Below are positions 4,551-5,149 of a stretch of DNA of 5,149 nt, in pieces (within the stretch, counting starts at the first letter, position 1; each line of letters opens with the position of its first letter). Below the pieces are notes generated by a model that was given only the letters and a program-made list of their open reading frames with translations, had not been told where the DNA came from and did no database searches. The stretch is from Nocardioides sp. (GTDB taxonomy: Bacteria; Actinomycetota; Actinomycetes; Propionibacteriales; Nocardioidaceae), in assembly GCA_021731205.1 (NCBI GenBank), contig JAKFXV010000339.1, forward strand, positions 1 through 5,149, read 5' to 3'. Made by a program: the position numbers and the translations under genes.

Positions 4551-5149
4551 GTGCCAGCACCGACGACTGCCTCGTCCCCCGCCGCCACCCCGGGTCAGCC
4601 GTCCTCGCAGCGGTTGTTGCTGCTCGATGGTCACTCGCTGGCCTACCGGGCGTTCTTCGCCCTGCCGGTCGAGAACTTCAGCACCACGACCGGTCAGCCC
4701 ACGAACGCCGTCTACGGCTTCACGTCGATGCTGATCAACGTCCTGCGCGATGAACGTCCCACGCACGTCGGCGTCGCGTTCGACCTCTCCCGAGAGACGT
4801 TCAGACTCGCCGAGTACCCCGAATACAAGGCCAAACGGAACAAGACCCCCGACGAGTTCAAGAGCCAGTTACCCCTCATCCAAGAGGTGCTCGCCGCTCT
4901 CCGGATTCCGTTCTTGGCGCTGGAGGGCTACGAAGCCGACGACATCATCGCCACGTGGACCGAGCAGGGTCTGGCCGCAGGGCTCGAGGTCCTGATCCTG
5001 ACCGGGGACCGGGACGCACTGCAGCTGGTGACCGAACGGTCGACCGTGCTGTACCCCATGCGCGGAGTCTCGGAGCTGGCGCGGATGACCCCCGCGGCCG
5101 TGCAGTCGAAGTACGGCATCCCTCCTGCGCGCTATCCCGAGCTGGCCGC
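4551..5149 (+). CDS. polA: DNA polymerase I, N-terminal part (5'-3' exonuclease domain), truncated by window end
   Basis: This is the start of DNA polymerase I, which removes RNA primers and fills gaps in lagging-strand synthesis and excision repair. 199 codons are visible, roughly the first fifth of the usual 880-900 residue actinobacterial protein, all in the 5'-3' exonuclease (FEN-like) domain. Conserved elements are LLLDGHSLAYRAFFAL (23-38) with metal-binding D26, TNAVYGFTSML (51-61), AFDLSRETFR (76-85) with D78, EYKAKR (91-96), EGYEADDIIAT (125-135) with E128, D130 and D131, and TGDRDALQLV (151-160) with D153 and D155. All expected catalytic acids are present. The frame before LLLDGHS reads back to GTG 4551, giving a roughly 20-residue Ala/Pro/Thr/Ser leader (MPAPTTASSPAATPGQPSSQ) that is probably disordered. 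The ATG at 4549 is out of frame. The polymerase domain lies beyond the window, so proofreading status cannot be judged. Confidence 0.96.
   Translation, partial: MPAPTTASSPAATPGQPSSQRLLLLDGHSLAYRAFFALPVENFSTTTGQPTNAVYGFTSMLINVLRDERPTHVGVAFDLSRETFRLAEYPEYKAKRNKTPDEFKSQLPLIQEVLAALRIPFLALEGYEADDIIATWTEQGLAAGLEVLILTGDRDALQLVTERSTVLYPMRGVSELARMTPAAVQSKYGIPPARYPELA

Overview
The window is GC-rich, densely coding DNA with GTG starts, short intergenic gaps and strong third-position G/C bias. This fits an actinomycete. A branched-chain amino acid (liv) ABC transporter operon, a PaaI/YdiI-type thioesterase and polA lie side by side, which from memory resembles Propionibacteriales such as Nocardioides-like genomes. 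That placement is inference and was not searched. The window reads as ordinary chromosomal core DNA. I see no transposase, integrase, phage gene, CRISPR array, tRNA or rRNA.

Layout. Positions 1-2432 (+) hold the distal end of a liv operon: the 3' part of the permease livM (cut by the window start), then the ATPase genes livG and livF. Each gene overlaps the next by 8-20 bases, so they are almost certainly cotranscribed and translationally coupled. LivM would form half of the membrane channel (with a LivH partner upstream, not visible), and LivG and LivF the heterodimeric ATPase on its cytoplasmic face.

On the minus strand, 2442-3206 encodes a DUF554 (YqgA/YdfK-like) polytopic membrane protein convergent with livF, only 9 bases away. 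It is divergent from a GNAT acetyltransferase (3422-4006, +). The 215-base spacer between them is the only part with non-coding structure: a 26-base imperfect hairpin, a 10-base palindrome, a duplicated 12-mer and three tandem 15-base repeats directly before the acetyltransferase ribosome-binding site.

Convergent with the acetyltransferase is a hotdog-fold acyl-CoA thioesterase (4030-4467, -) that closely resembles YdiI/MenI. The window ends with the first 199 codons of polA (from 4551, +), covering most of the 5'-3' exonuclease domain. Its GTG start lies six bases after a TANNNT -10-like hexamer, which suggests a leaderless transcript.

No undescribed system is evident. The best leads are the repeat-bearing spacer at 3207-3421, the possible leaderless polA start, and the unknown function of the DUF554 protein.
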